The notes under the pieces: generated by a model
What the model saw: only the letters and a program-made list of their open reading frames with translations
Told to the model about the DNA's origin: nothing
The model's database searches: none
In this document: in pieces, positions 34,602 to 42,528 of the stretch
How positions within the stretch are numbered: position 1 is the stretch's first letter
Layout of the letters: each line of letters starts with the position of its first letter
Source of the DNA: Bacteroidales bacterium
GTDB lineage: Bacteria > Bacteroidota > Bacteroidia > Bacteroidales > WRLA01
Length of the DNA stretch: 44,042 nt
Reading direction: 5' to 3'
NCBI GenBank assembly: GCA_031254805.1
Contig: JAIRTP010000034.1
Span: forward strand, 1-44,042
Program-made: the position numbers and the translations under genes

Positions 34602-34609
34602 TTATCTTC
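34602..34609 (+). promoter_or_regulatory. possible -7 element before the radical SAM gene
   Basis: TATCTTCG matches TAnnTTTG at seven of eight positions and ends five bases before the ATG at 34615, another case of a promoter almost touching its start codon. Confidence 0.35.
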
Positions 34610-34614
34610 GCAAC

Positions 34615-35883
34615 ATGAACGACGCGACGTTGCAAAAGTTAAAAATCCTTGCAGAATCGGCAAAATATGATGTTTCATGCGCGTCAAGCGGAACAGTGCG
34701 AGGAAATAAATCCGGCGGATTAGGAAATACTGTCGGCGGAATGGGAATTTGCCATAGTTTTACGGAAGACGGACGTTGCGTTGCACTGTTCAAGATCATG
34801 CTTACCAACCATTGCATTTACGATTGCGCTTATTGTGTGAATCGACGCAGTAATGATATTCCCCGTACGGCTTTTACGGTAGACGAATTGACTACTTTAA
34901 CAATCGAATTTTATCGAAGAAATTATATAGAAGGGCTTTTTCTAAGTTCAGGCGTGATGCAAAATCCTGATTATACCATGGAACGAATGATTCGCGTTGT
35001 GAAAAATTTACGCGTCATTCATCGTTTTAACGGTTATATTCATATGAAAAGTATTCCCGGAGCCAGTCGAGAGCTGGTTCGCGAAGCGGGAATGTACGCC
35101 GACCGGTTAAGCGTAAATATTGAGATTCCTACAGAAGAGAATCTGAAATTGCTTGCGCCGGAAAAAGATCATCAGAGCGTTTTTAAGCCGATGTCGTATA
35201 TTCATCAAGGCATGATTGAGAATATGGAAGAACAAAAAAAATATCGTCATGCGCCGCGTTTTGTTCCTGCCGGACAAAGTACGCAAATGATCGTCGGCGC
35301 AACCTCCGAAACGGACAGGGAAATTTTATCCGTCTCATCGATGTTGTACCGGCAACCCAGCATGAAACGGGTTTATTACTCGGGATATGTTCCTGTAAAT
35401 CATTTCGACGAACGTCTTCCGGCTTTACAAGTTCCTCCTTTAGTTAGAGAAAACCGTTTGTATCAAGCCGATTGGCTGATGCGGTTTTATTACTTTTCGG
35501 CCGATGAAATTACGGAATCCGAGCGCCCGAACCTTGATCTGGACGTCGACCCAAAACTTGGCTGGGCGTTGCGTCATCCGGAGAAATTTCCCGTCGATAT
35601 CAATAAAGCGGATTATGAAATGATATTACGGACGCCGGGAATCGGCGTAAAATCGGCGCAAATGATTGTCGCTTCACGACAACATACTAAATTAGGATAT
35701 TGGGAATTGAAAAAAATCGGCGTAGTCATGAAACGGGCGCAATATTTCATCACTTGCAACGAATTGCCGACTTTTACCATCCAAGAAGCGCGACCGGAAT
35801 ATGTCCGCAAAGCGCTTACTCAAAAAGCAAACGATAAAAAGAGGAAAAATCCCGATCAACTGTTATTGAATTTTCCGGAATGA
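34615..35883 (+). CDS. radical SAM protein of the putative DNA modification/repair type (linked to UDG-like partners)
   Basis: The product is 422 residues from the ATG at 34615 (MNDATLQKLKILAESAKYDV), the start seen in homologues. A longer frame from 34402 adds 71 low-complexity residues that do not fit the family. The radical SAM cluster motif is Cys67-Ile-Tyr-Asp-Cys71-Ala-Tyr-Cys74, followed by the SAM-binding segments GLFLSSGVMQNPDYTMERMI and YIHMKSIPG. The C-terminus has a helix-hairpin-helix DNA-binding motif (DINKADYEMILRTPGIGVKS). It belongs to the family named for its linkage to uracil-DNA glycosylase-like proteins. The next gene overlaps by four bases (ATGA at 35880) and is the standard partner. 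The reaction is not known. Confidence 0.92.
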   Translation: MNDATLQKLKILAESAKYDVSCASSGTVRGNKSGGLGNTVGGMGICHSFTEDGRCVALFKIMLTNHCIYDCAYCVNRRSNDIPRTAFTVDELTTLTIEFYRRNYIEGLFLSSGVMQNPDYTMERMIRVVKNLRVIHRFNGYIHMKSIPGASRELVREAGMYADRLSVNIEIPTEENLKLLAPEKDHQSVFKPMSYIHQGMIENMEEQKKYRHAPRFVPAGQSTQMIVGATSETDREILSVSSMLYRQPSMKRVYYSGYVPVNHFDERLPALQVPPLVRENRLYQADWLMRFYYFSADEITESERPNLDLDVDPKLGWALRHPEKFPVDINKADYEMILRTPGIGVKSAQMIVASRQHTKLGYWELKKIGVVMKRAQYFITCNELPTFTIQEARPEYVRKALTQKANDKKRKNPDQLLLNFPE

Positions 35884-36644
35884 TCTATTTCATTTATGAC
35901 GCTACTTTCGACGGATTGTTAACTGCTGTTTTTGAATCGTTCGACAGAAAACTCATTCCCGATAAGGTGATTTCAGAGAACGAGCAGATTCCTCTTTTTA
36001 TCGAGCAAATCGTCGATATTGCGACCGACGAAGTTAAATCGCAACGCGTCTGGAAAGGTTTGCAGAAAAAACTTTCTCCTTCAGCCTGTTCCATGCTTAC
36101 AGTCAACTTTCTAGCGGATTATCCGAATCTTTCTACCATACTTTTTCGATATATCTGTAAAACTTTCCAATCGGAACGTTCCATTGAAACTAATTTTAGC
36201 GACAACGACGTTTTGGAACTTTCGCAATTGTACAGAAAAGTGCGATATGAAGCAACCCGCGTCATGCAATTTCTTCGTTTTCAAAAAAGCTCCGACGATA
36301 TTTTCTTTGGCCCGATTGCTCCGTTGCACAATGTGCTTCCGTTAGTAATATCTCATTTTACCGATCGTTTTGCCGACCAAAAATGGGTGATTTACGATAC
36401 AAAACGACAATATGGAATCTTTTACGACCTGAAATCAACGCAAGAGATTATTCTTGACAATATTCAAGTAGAAGAAACAACCGGAAAGCTTCACAAAGAA
36501 GCTATGGCGGAGGATGAAAAAATATTCCAACAGATGTGGAAAGAATATTTTAACTCTCTGGCTATTAAAGAGCGAATCAATCCAAAACTGCATCGCCAAA
36601 ATCTGCCGCGCCGTTTTTGGAAATATTTGCCCGAAAAGAGATAA
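35880..36644 (+). CDS. DUF4130 / probable DNA metabolism protein, partner of the radical SAM gene
   Basis: The 254-residue product starts with IYFIYDATFDGLLTAVFESF and has YRKVRYEATRVMQFLRFQKS and GPIAPLHNVLPLVISHFTDRF, then WVIYDTKRQYGIFYD, which are the marks of the DUF4130-type partner. In other bacteria this domain is often fused to a uracil-DNA glycosylase-like domain. Here the protein ends after the first domain (...NLPRRFWKYLPEK), so no glycosylase is present. Translation is coupled to the radical SAM gene by the ATGA overlap. The pair is thought to act in DNA repair or modification, but its substrate is undefined. Confidence 0.9.
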   Translation: MIYFIYDATFDGLLTAVFESFDRKLIPDKVISENEQIPLFIEQIVDIATDEVKSQRVWKGLQKKLSPSACSMLTVNFLADYPNLSTILFRYICKTFQSERSIETNFSDNDVLELSQLYRKVRYEATRVMQFLRFQKSSDDIFFGPIAPLHNVLPLVISHFTDRFADQKWVIYDTKRQYGIFYDLKSTQEIILDNIQVEETTGKLHKEAMAEDEKIFQQMWKEYFNSLAIKERINPKLHRQNLPRRFWKYLPEKR

Positions 36645-36663
36645 AGATTATTAGGCTTCCTAA

Positions 36664-37500
36664 TTATCCGTGGAATTTCACCAAGTTATCCGTAGGAGCT
36701 TTGATGATAGAACCAATCGTCAATCCCAACTTTTCCGCTTCGCTACGCATCAGGTTTTCAAAAACCAAGGCGACGGATCCGGCGCAATTAACCGGAACTT
36801 CACGATGTTTTTCATATTTGCATACGTTTTCCAAGAAAAATTCGCGAAAAGAAGCGCGCACAATCTGCTCCATAAAAGGATGTTCGATATGATCGCCTAC
36901 AAAATAACTGGCTTGTGCAAAAAATTTATGCGGATTACCTTCAGAATATATTTTCGACAAAACCTTATCAAAATCTAAAGAAGTCGTTTCAGTAAAAATA
37001 TCGCGTAATGCTTTCGGGCATTCTTTTGTCAAAAATGCGCCGATAAAGCTTTTCCCGATGTGCGCCCCGCTGGCTTTATCTCCGAACAACCAACCGACGC
37101 TCTCAACGTTAGCCACAACATCTACGCCGTCGTAATAACAAGAATTAGAGCCTGTTCCCATAATACAAGCGATCCCCGGATTGCGTCCGCAAAGCCCGCG
37201 CGCCGCACCCAACAGATCATGTCCCACTTCTATCGTAGCTTTCGGGAAAAATTCAACAATAACGCTTCTTACTTTCTCATTATTCCCTTCGGTAGAGCAT
37301 CCCGATCCGTAATAGTATACCTCTTGCGCCTCTACCTGTCCAATCGAATCCATCAAATTGTCTTTTATAGCGCGTCGCAAAAGATCTTTCTCATAATAAT
37401 AAGGATTGTATCCTGCGGTTGTACATCTTTTTATCTCTGTGCCATCGTTAGTAAGAATCCATTCTATTTTGGTGGATCCGGCGTCTGCAATTAATTTCAT
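36664..37500 (-). CDS. BadF/BadG-type sugar kinase, probable N-acetylglucosamine kinase
   Basis: The product is 278 residues from the ATG at 37500 (MKLIADAGSTKIEWILTNDG). The frame extends to 37548, but a GATATTTG promoter-like box (37519-37526, minus strand) and homologue starts favour 37500. Actin-fold ATPase motifs are the phosphate-1 loop ADAGSTKIEW, GHDLLGAARGLCGRNPGIAC with IMGTGSNSCYYDG (phosphate-2), and NCAGSVALVFENLM. The family phosphorylates N-acetylglucosamine or related sugars with ATP. The NagB-PIG-L fusion gene about 1.4 kb away supports an amino-sugar role. The exact substrate is an inference. Confidence 0.82.
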   Translation of the reverse strand: MKLIADAGSTKIEWILTNDGTEIKRCTTAGYNPYYYEKDLLRRAIKDNLMDSIGQVEAQEVYYYGSGCSTEGNNEKVRSVIVEFFPKATIEVGHDLLGAARGLCGRNPGIACIMGTGSNSCYYDGVDVVANVESVGWLFGDKASGAHIGKSFIGAFLTKECPKALRDIFTETTSLDFDKVLSKIYSEGNPHKFFAQASYFVGDHIEHPFMEQIVRASFREFFLENVCKYEKHREVPVNCAGSVALVFENLMRSEAEKLGLTIGSIIKAPTDNLVKFHG

Positions 37501-37566
37501 CGGTTTAATTTTTTTCTGCAAATATCTTATTTTTTGCCCAGTTGACAAAGGATCAAAAAAGTAATA

Positions 37567-38685
37567 CTATGTGTTTTTTTCTATAAATAATTTGAAAAAC
37601 GGATCCGTAATAAAATATTCGCTATTCGTTTTTTCCACTATTCCTTCCAAAATCAATCCTGATATTGCTCGCTGTATTGTTGCGGCTCCGGATAAGTTGT
37701 TTGTTCTAATGTAAGCTGTCGAAAATATATTTTCCCCATTTTTTATTAATGCTTGCAACAATTGCTTTTTGCTTCTCGACTGTTTATCAAAAAGTTCAAT
37801 ATAATAATCGCTTTTCAATTCGATAAGCAGATTTATACATTTATCAATAATCTCTTTGGTGACGGTTTTGCTCGTATTTATCATATACTGCCATATTTCC
37901 GAAGATAGCAACTGAATGTAATGGGGAATATTAGAGGTTACCGAAATAATATATAAAGCCTCCTCATCATTAATAACGATGTTTGATTCTGCAAATTTTC
38001 TTCGCAAATATTCCATAGTATCTACTTTGGGAAGCCCGATTATGGTCATTTGAAAAGCGGCATTATAAAAAGCCTTTTTTTTACTATTAAACAATTCTTT
38101 GAGAATATGAGTCTTACTTCCCAAAAAAAGATAATTGGTCTTTTCTTGCTGCTGAATTTTACTCCTTAATAACGCTTCAAAATTAATTTTTTCTAACTTT
38201 TCAACATCTTGGAATTCATCTAAAAAAACAAGAACTCTTTTCCGGAATCCTGCAATTTTTTCCGGCAAATCCAATAATTGCGATACCGTAGTTTCATCAA
38301 TTTTTCCTCCCATAAAATCAATTGAGAATTCCGGTTTTCCATCATGCCCGAAAGTCAAGACAGGCCTGATATTTTTGATCAATGAAGCAAATGTCTGTAC
38401 AAATTTCTGTAAATTAGCTTGTTTTTTTGCTAATGCTTTTGAATAGAGCCGCACAAAAGATTCCAGCGAAAATACGGGCATAAAATCAAAATACACGCAA
38501 ATAAATCCTTTTTTCTCCAACTCTTCCATTGCCTTAAATACCAAAGATGTTTTTCCAAAGCGACGCGGAGCATATAATACTATATTATTCCCTCCGGATA
38601 AAACCCTCACAATTCGCTTGCATTCCTCTTTTCTATCGTAAAAATTGTCGCCTTTTACTATTGTACCGTAATTGAATGGATTCAT
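37567..38685 (-). CDS. AAA ATPase of the archaeal-type ATPase_2 family
   Basis: The 372-residue product starts MNPFNYGTIVKGDNFYDRKE, the usual family opening. It has Walker A Ala-Pro-Arg-Arg-Phe-Gly-Lys-Thr (39-46), Walker B VLVFLDEFQDV (151-161) and a sensor segment TNYLFLGSKTHILKELF. A STAND-like lid (ISVTSNIPHYIQLLSSEIWQ) and a C-terminal winged helix (AYIRTNNLSGAATIQRAISG ... YFITDPFFKLFIEK) follow. Such genes occur in many dispersed copies in Bacteroidetes and Archaea, and their function is not established. This copy sits between two amino-sugar genes, in the opposite direction to nagB. Its promoter (TATCTTTG, minus, 38714-38721) is flanked on both sides by copies of the heptamer GCATAAT. 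Confidence 0.9.
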   Translation of the reverse strand: MNPFNYGTIVKGDNFYDRKEECKRIVRVLSGGNNIVLYAPRRFGKTSLVFKAMEELEKKGFICVYFDFMPVFSLESFVRLYSKALAKKQANLQKFVQTFASLIKNIRPVLTFGHDGKPEFSIDFMGGKIDETTVSQLLDLPEKIAGFRKRVLVFLDEFQDVEKLEKINFEALLRSKIQQQEKTNYLFLGSKTHILKELFNSKKKAFYNAAFQMTIIGLPKVDTMEYLRRKFAESNIVINDEEALYIISVTSNIPHYIQLLSSEIWQYMINTSKTVTKEIIDKCINLLIELKSDYYIELFDKQSRSKKQLLQALIKNGENIFSTAYIRTNNLSGAATIQRAISGLILEGIVEKTNSEYFITDPFFKLFIEKNT

Positions 38686-38691
38686 ATTATT

Positions 38692-38777
38692 GCATAATTT
38701 TTGAATTTGTCTGCAAAGATAACTAATTATTTCAAATTATGCTTTTTTGTATTATGCAAAAAGGCATAATTTGAAAT
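38692..38777. repeat. inverted-repeat array around the AAA ATPase promoter
   Basis: The perfect 14-base arms ATTTCAAATTATGC (38729-38742) and GCATAATTTGAAAT (38764-38777) enclose a centre that itself pairs almost completely (TTTTTG with CAAAAA), so the 49 bases can fold into one long hairpin. The heptamer GCATAAT or its complement occurs four times: 38692-38698, 38736-38742, 38751-38757 and 38764-38770. The -7 element of the ATPase gene lies between the first and second copies. This suggests an operator array or the footprint of a mobile element. Confidence 0.8.
38714..38721 (-). promoter_or_regulatory. -7 element of AAA ATPase promoter
   Basis: TATCTTTG on the minus strand matches TAnnTTTG exactly and lies 29 bases upstream of the ATG at 38685. 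The long inverted repeat covers the position of the -33 element. Confidence 0.55.
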
Positions 38778-38814
38778 CGAAGAGTCAAATTGCTATTTAT
38801 TAAGGATATTTTTC

Positions 38815-38843
38815 CTTGACCAGAAAATTATTCTGTACTTTTG
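38815..38843 (+). promoter_or_regulatory. nagB-like gene promoter
   Basis: CTTG at 38815-38818 is followed after 17 bases by TACTTTTG at 38836-38843, an exact TAnnTTTG match. The leader to the ATG at 38867 is about 18 bases. Confidence 0.55.
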
Positions 38844-38866
38844 CATAACTAAAGTAAAATTTCATA

Positions 38867-40756
38867 ATGAAAGAAATTATTGAGAAAATACCGGTATCGG
38901 TATACAAAAATTCGGCAGGAGCATCTATTGTGATAGCGCATGAGATTGCAGAGTTGATAAAGAGAAGAAATGCGGAGAACAAAAAAACCGTGCTTGGACT
39001 TGCTACGGGAGTTTCTCCAATCAAAGTATATGAAGAACTGGCGCGTATGCATAGAGAAGAAGGGTTGAGTTTTAAAAATGTCGTCACTTTCAATTTGGAC
39101 GAATATTATCCGATGCAACCGACCCATCCGGAAAGTTACGTCAGCTTTATGAATTATCATCTGTTTGATCATATCGATATCAAAAGAGAAAACATCCATA
39201 TTCCCGACGGAACTATTATGGCGTCGGAAATTTCCGATTTCTGTACAAAATATGAATACGACATAGAAGATGCCGGCGGTATTGATATTCAATTGTTAGG
39301 GATCGGGCGTTCGGGACATATCGGATTCAATGAACCGGGAAGTCCGATATATTCTAAAACGCGTTTGGTTACGCTCGACATCATTACGCGAAGAGACGCC
39401 GCCGATTTCTTCGGCGGGCTTGATCAAGTCCCTAAAACAGCGCTTACAATGGGAATCAGCACCATTTTAAAAGCGCGTCGCATTATTCTTTTAGCTTGGG
39501 AAAATAGAAAATCGGATATTATCAAAGAAACGGTCGAGGGACAAATTCGCGATTATGTGCCGGCAACTTTTTTGCAAGAACACAATAACGTAGACTTTAT
39601 TCTGGATTTCGAAGCTGCTTCTAAATTGTCGCGGATTAAATTGCCATGGCTTTTTGAAGAGTGTAAATGGGACGACCGCTTAACAAGAAAAGCGGTAATT
39701 TGGTTGAGCTTAATGTTAAATAAGTCTGTCTTGAAATTGACCGACAAAGACTATATTGACCACCATATGGGCGATTTGCTCCAAATATGGAACTCTTCTT
39801 ACGATTTGAATATCAGAATATTCAATGAACTGCAACACACTATTACCGGTTGGCCGGGAGGAAAGCCGAATGCGGATGATTCGCAACGCCCCGAACGCGC
39901 AACGCCTTATCCGAAAAGAGCGATAATTTTCAGTCCTCATCCCGACGACGACGTAATTTCGATGGGGGGAACTTTGGCGAGATTGGTTAAACAGAATCAC
40001 GACGTACATGTAGCCTACCAAACTTCGGGAAACCACGCCGTTTTTGATGATGATTTGATGAAATATCTTGATTTTATTGAAGACGCTAAAGACGTTTTGC
40101 CAACTAACGATCAGCTATTTCAAAAGACAGAACAATTGATGCGGTATTTTCACTGCAAAGGTAATGAAGAACCTCGCGATCTTGCCGAGTTGAAAGGAAT
40201 TGTCCGCAAAGGAGAAGCTAAAGCAGCTTGTCGTTTCATTGGGATTCCCGACCAAAATATTCATTTTTTAAAGATGCCGTTTTATGAAATGCCTATCTCA
40301 AGGGAGCGCGAATTGGGCGAAGAAGATATTCAATTAATTGTGGATCTGTTGCAAAAGGTGAAACCGCATCAAATATATGTTGCAGGAGATTTTAACGATC
40401 CGCACCGTACGCATAAGATATGTTTTGACGCTGTGATTGAAGCGTGCGAAAGAACTAAGAATGAAACTTGGTCAAAAGATTGCTATATCTGGCTCTATCG
40501 CGGCGCATGGGACGAATGGGATATTCACGAAGCTGATATGGCGGTGCCGCTAAGCCCCGACGAGGTCACAGTAAAAAGAAAAGCGATTTTCAAGCATCAA
40601 ACGCAGAAGGATATTGTCCCATTTCCGGGATCAGACGTTCGCGAATTTTGGCAACGCGCCGAAGAACGAAATCATCAAACGGCCGTTTTATATGATAAAT
40701 TAGGTCTTGCAGATTATCAAGCCATGGAACTTTTTGTGAGGTATCATTTTGATTAA
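38867..40756 (+). CDS. nagB: glucosamine-6-phosphate deaminase-like / PIG-L deacetylase fusion
   Basis: The 629-residue product has two enzyme domains. The N-terminal one (1-265) is NagB-like: GLATGVSPIKVYEEL (phosphate loop), FNLDEYY with Asp78, and GIGRSGHIGFNEPGSP with His151 and Glu156. In canonical NagB the fourth catalytic residue is Asp in GxGxDGHIAFNEP; here that position is Ser149. The C-terminal domain (about 350-600) is a PIG-L/LmbE-type zinc deacetylase with His358-Pro-Asp360-Asp-Asp and the distal pair His513-x-x-His516 (DPHRTH). The fusion is typical of Bacteroidetes. It could convert GlcNAc-6-phosphate to fructose-6-phosphate in one protein, replacing NagA (inference), and the GlcNAc-type kinase nearby fits this. 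Confidence 0.92.
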   Translation: MKEIIEKIPVSVYKNSAGASIVIAHEIAELIKRRNAENKKTVLGLATGVSPIKVYEELARMHREEGLSFKNVVTFNLDEYYPMQPTHPESYVSFMNYHLFDHIDIKRENIHIPDGTIMASEISDFCTKYEYDIEDAGGIDIQLLGIGRSGHIGFNEPGSPIYSKTRLVTLDIITRRDAADFFGGLDQVPKTALTMGISTILKARRIILLAWENRKSDIIKETVEGQIRDYVPATFLQEHNNVDFILDFEAASKLSRIKLPWLFEECKWDDRLTRKAVIWLSLMLNKSVLKLTDKDYIDHHMGDLLQIWNSSYDLNIRIFNELQHTITGWPGGKPNADDSQRPERATPYPKRAIIFSPHPDDDVISMGGTLARLVKQNHDVHVAYQTSGNHAVFDDDLMKYLDFIEDAKDVLPTNDQLFQKTEQLMRYFHCKGNEEPRDLAELKGIVRKGEAKAACRFIGIPDQNIHFLKMPFYEMPISRERELGEEDIQLIVDLLQKVKPHQIYVAGDFNDPHRTHKICFDAVIEACERTKNETWSKDCYIWLYRGAWDEWDIHEADMAVPLSPDEVTVKRKAIFKHQTQKDIVPFPGSDVREFWQRAEERNHQTAVLYDKLGLADYQAMELFVRYHFD

Positions 40757-40768
40757 AAATGTATCGTT

Positions 40769-40809
40769 AACAGCGTCCGCTTGAAAATAAATATCAAGCG
40801 GACGCTGTT
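40769..40809. terminator. long hairpin between convergent nagB-like and yfcC-like genes
   Basis: The perfect 16-base arms AACAGCGTCCGCTTGA (40769-40784) and TCAAGCGGACGCTGTT (40794-40809) flank a nine-base AT loop. The right arm ends one base before the stop codon of the convergent transporter gene. The stem is very stable and probably stops transcription in both directions, though the T-tract is short. Confidence 0.85.
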
Positions 40810-40810
40810 C

Positions 40811-42427
40811 TTAGAATCCGTTCAGATTCATATAAACAGTGGGTATCAGTAATATAAATCCGAGAATTATAAAAATCAGAACAATCTTCCAAAACCATTT
40901 AAACCATTTTTCATAAGGTATTTTAGCGATCCCCAAACAGCCGATCAAAACGCCTGACGTCGGCGTGATCATATTGGTAAATCCGTCGCCAAATTGAAAA
41001 GCCATGACCATTGCCTGCCTTGAAACATAAATCAGATCGGCAAAAGGAGCCATAACAGGTATTGTCAAAGCTGCTTTGGCCGAACCGGAAGGGATGATGA
41101 TATTTAAACCGGTTTGAATTAAATACATCATGCCGAGAGAAACTAATCGGTTCACCTCGTTCATTAAGTTGGAGAGTTCAAACATAATGGTATCGATGAT
41201 CTTTCCGTCTTGTAAAATCACAATGATTCCTCCCGCCAATCCTACTACGACTGCGGCGGATAAAATATCCTTCATCCCATCCAAAAACAATTTGGTAATT
41301 TGATTCGGACTGTTTCCGGCGGCAATTCCCGCCGTCAATCCCATAACAAAAAACAGCGTGCCAATCTCTTTTACATACCACTCATAGCCCATCACGCCAA
41401 CAATCAGAAACCAAATCGTACCGAACAGCAAAGCCAGATTAAAGAAGTGGTATGATTTTCTCAGTCCCAAAAATGCAAAAACGGCGAATATAATGGTTCC
41501 GATCGGTATGGCGGGAAAGGAGACGACATGGCTGCCGATTTTCATGGACGTAACCGGATAAATTACAGAAAAAACAATCAATGCAATCATGACCAGCCCA
41601 TAAACAAACCAAGACGACGTCGTTTTCACATGCTTGATTTGCATAGAAGCGATATCGTGATTTTTTCTCCAATATTCATCCAATTGATACATCGGAGATA
41701 TTTTTGGATTTTTCTTCACTTTATTCGCCCAAAAGAGGATGATGGAAAATCCGACGATATTGATCACGAACCAGCAAAAAATCCGATATTCTATCCCCGA
41801 AAACAGCGGCAGATCTGCTAATTGTTGCGCGATGCCAATCGTAAATGGATTTAAAACGGCGCCGGCAAAACCAATGTGCGCCGCAACATAAACCAAACAA
41901 ATGCCTGTTAAAGAGTCGTATCCCATCGAAATAGCCAAAGGAACGATGATGATCACAAAAGCGATCGTCTCCTCGCTCATGCCAAACACCGCTCCAAAGA
42001 TACTGAACATGGTCATAATCAATATCATTACAATGTTATTAACGCCAATCTTTTTGAGGCCTTTGTATTTTTCGAGTTTTTTGGTAAAATTGATAAACGA
42101 TAAAATCCCCGCGTCGATAGATTTGGAACTGTTCAATATCCAAAACGCGCCGCCAATCAACAAAATAAACATAATAATCCCCGATTGATTCACAAATCCT
42201 TGGAAAAAAGAGGAGAAAAGTTCCCAAGTTTGGGGCGATTGTTCTATATAATGAAAAGATTCGGGATCGATTACTTCCCGCGTCGAACCTGATTCCAAAA
42301 CTTTTTGGGTGCGTTCATACGCTCCGGCAGGAATAAACCAAGTCATGGCGGTCGCCGCCAAAGCTATTAAAAATACAATAACATAGGTGTGCGGAATCTG
42401 ACGCTTTCTGGTAAGCAATTTTTCCAT
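40811..42427 (-). CDS. YfcC / C4-dicarboxylate-type carrier family membrane transporter
   Basis: The 538-residue polytopic protein starts KRQIPHTYVIVFLIALAATA followed by MTWFIPAGAYER, the hallmark of the YfcC (DcuC-related, ion transporter superfamily) group. About 12 membrane segments can be counted. Family segments include GMSEETIAFVIIIVPLAISM, GFAGAVLNPFTIGIAQQLA and IIPSGSAKAALTIPVMAPFA near the C-terminus, the latter with a re-entrant PSGSA loop. Members carry amino acids, peptides or dicarboxylates; the substrate here cannot be told. It is convergent with the amino-sugar gene, so any link between them is only positional. Its promoter is at 42467-42474. Confidence 0.9.
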   Translation of the reverse strand: MEKLLTRKRQIPHTYVIVFLIALAATAMTWFIPAGAYERTQKVLESGSTREVIDPESFHYIEQSPQTWELFSSFFQGFVNQSGIIMFILLIGGAFWILNSSKSIDAGILSFINFTKKLEKYKGLKKIGVNNIVMILIMTMFSIFGAVFGMSEETIAFVIIIVPLAISMGYDSLTGICLVYVAAHIGFAGAVLNPFTIGIAQQLADLPLFSGIEYRIFCWFVINIVGFSIILFWANKVKKNPKISPMYQLDEYWRKNHDIASMQIKHVKTTSSWFVYGLVMIALIVFSVIYPVTSMKIGSHVVSFPAIPIGTIIFAVFAFLGLRKSYHFFNLALLFGTIWFLIVGVMGYEWYVKEIGTLFFVMGLTAGIAAGNSPNQITKLFLDGMKDILSAAVVVGLAGGIIVILQDGKIIDTIMFELSNLMNEVNRLVSLGMMYLIQTGLNIIIPSGSAKAALTIPVMAPFADLIYVSRQAMVMAFQFGDGFTNMITPTSGVLIGCLGIAKIPYEKWFKWFWKIVLIFIILGFILLIPTVYMNLNGF

Positions 42428-42439
42428 ATATCAATCTTA

Positions 42440-42474
42440 TATCTTTGCAAAAGGATTATAACGGCGCAAAGATA
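42440..42474. promoter_or_regulatory. two opposed -7 elements forming an inverted repeat
   Basis: TATCTTTGC (42440-42448, plus) and its exact complement GCAAAGATA (42466-42474) are 17 bases apart. The minus-strand copy is well placed, about 40 bases before the yfcC-like ATG. The plus-strand copy points at the 3' end of lpxK, where no plus-strand gene exists. Confidence 0.5.
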
Positions 42475-42528
42475 CGGAGTTTTTAAAAAAGTATTTTTTC
42501 AAGATAATTGTAATTACTGAAAGAAAAA

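Noticed and set aside
34402-34614. 71-residue N-terminal extension of the radical SAM protein
   Set aside because: The segment is Lys/Ile-rich, unlike the family, and a promoter-like box at 34602-34609 lies inside it.
36650-36664. Small hairpin ATTAGG-CTT-CCTAAT as terminator between convergent genes
   Set aside because: The stem is only six AT-rich pairs with no T-run, and it overlaps the kinase stop codon; too weak to call.
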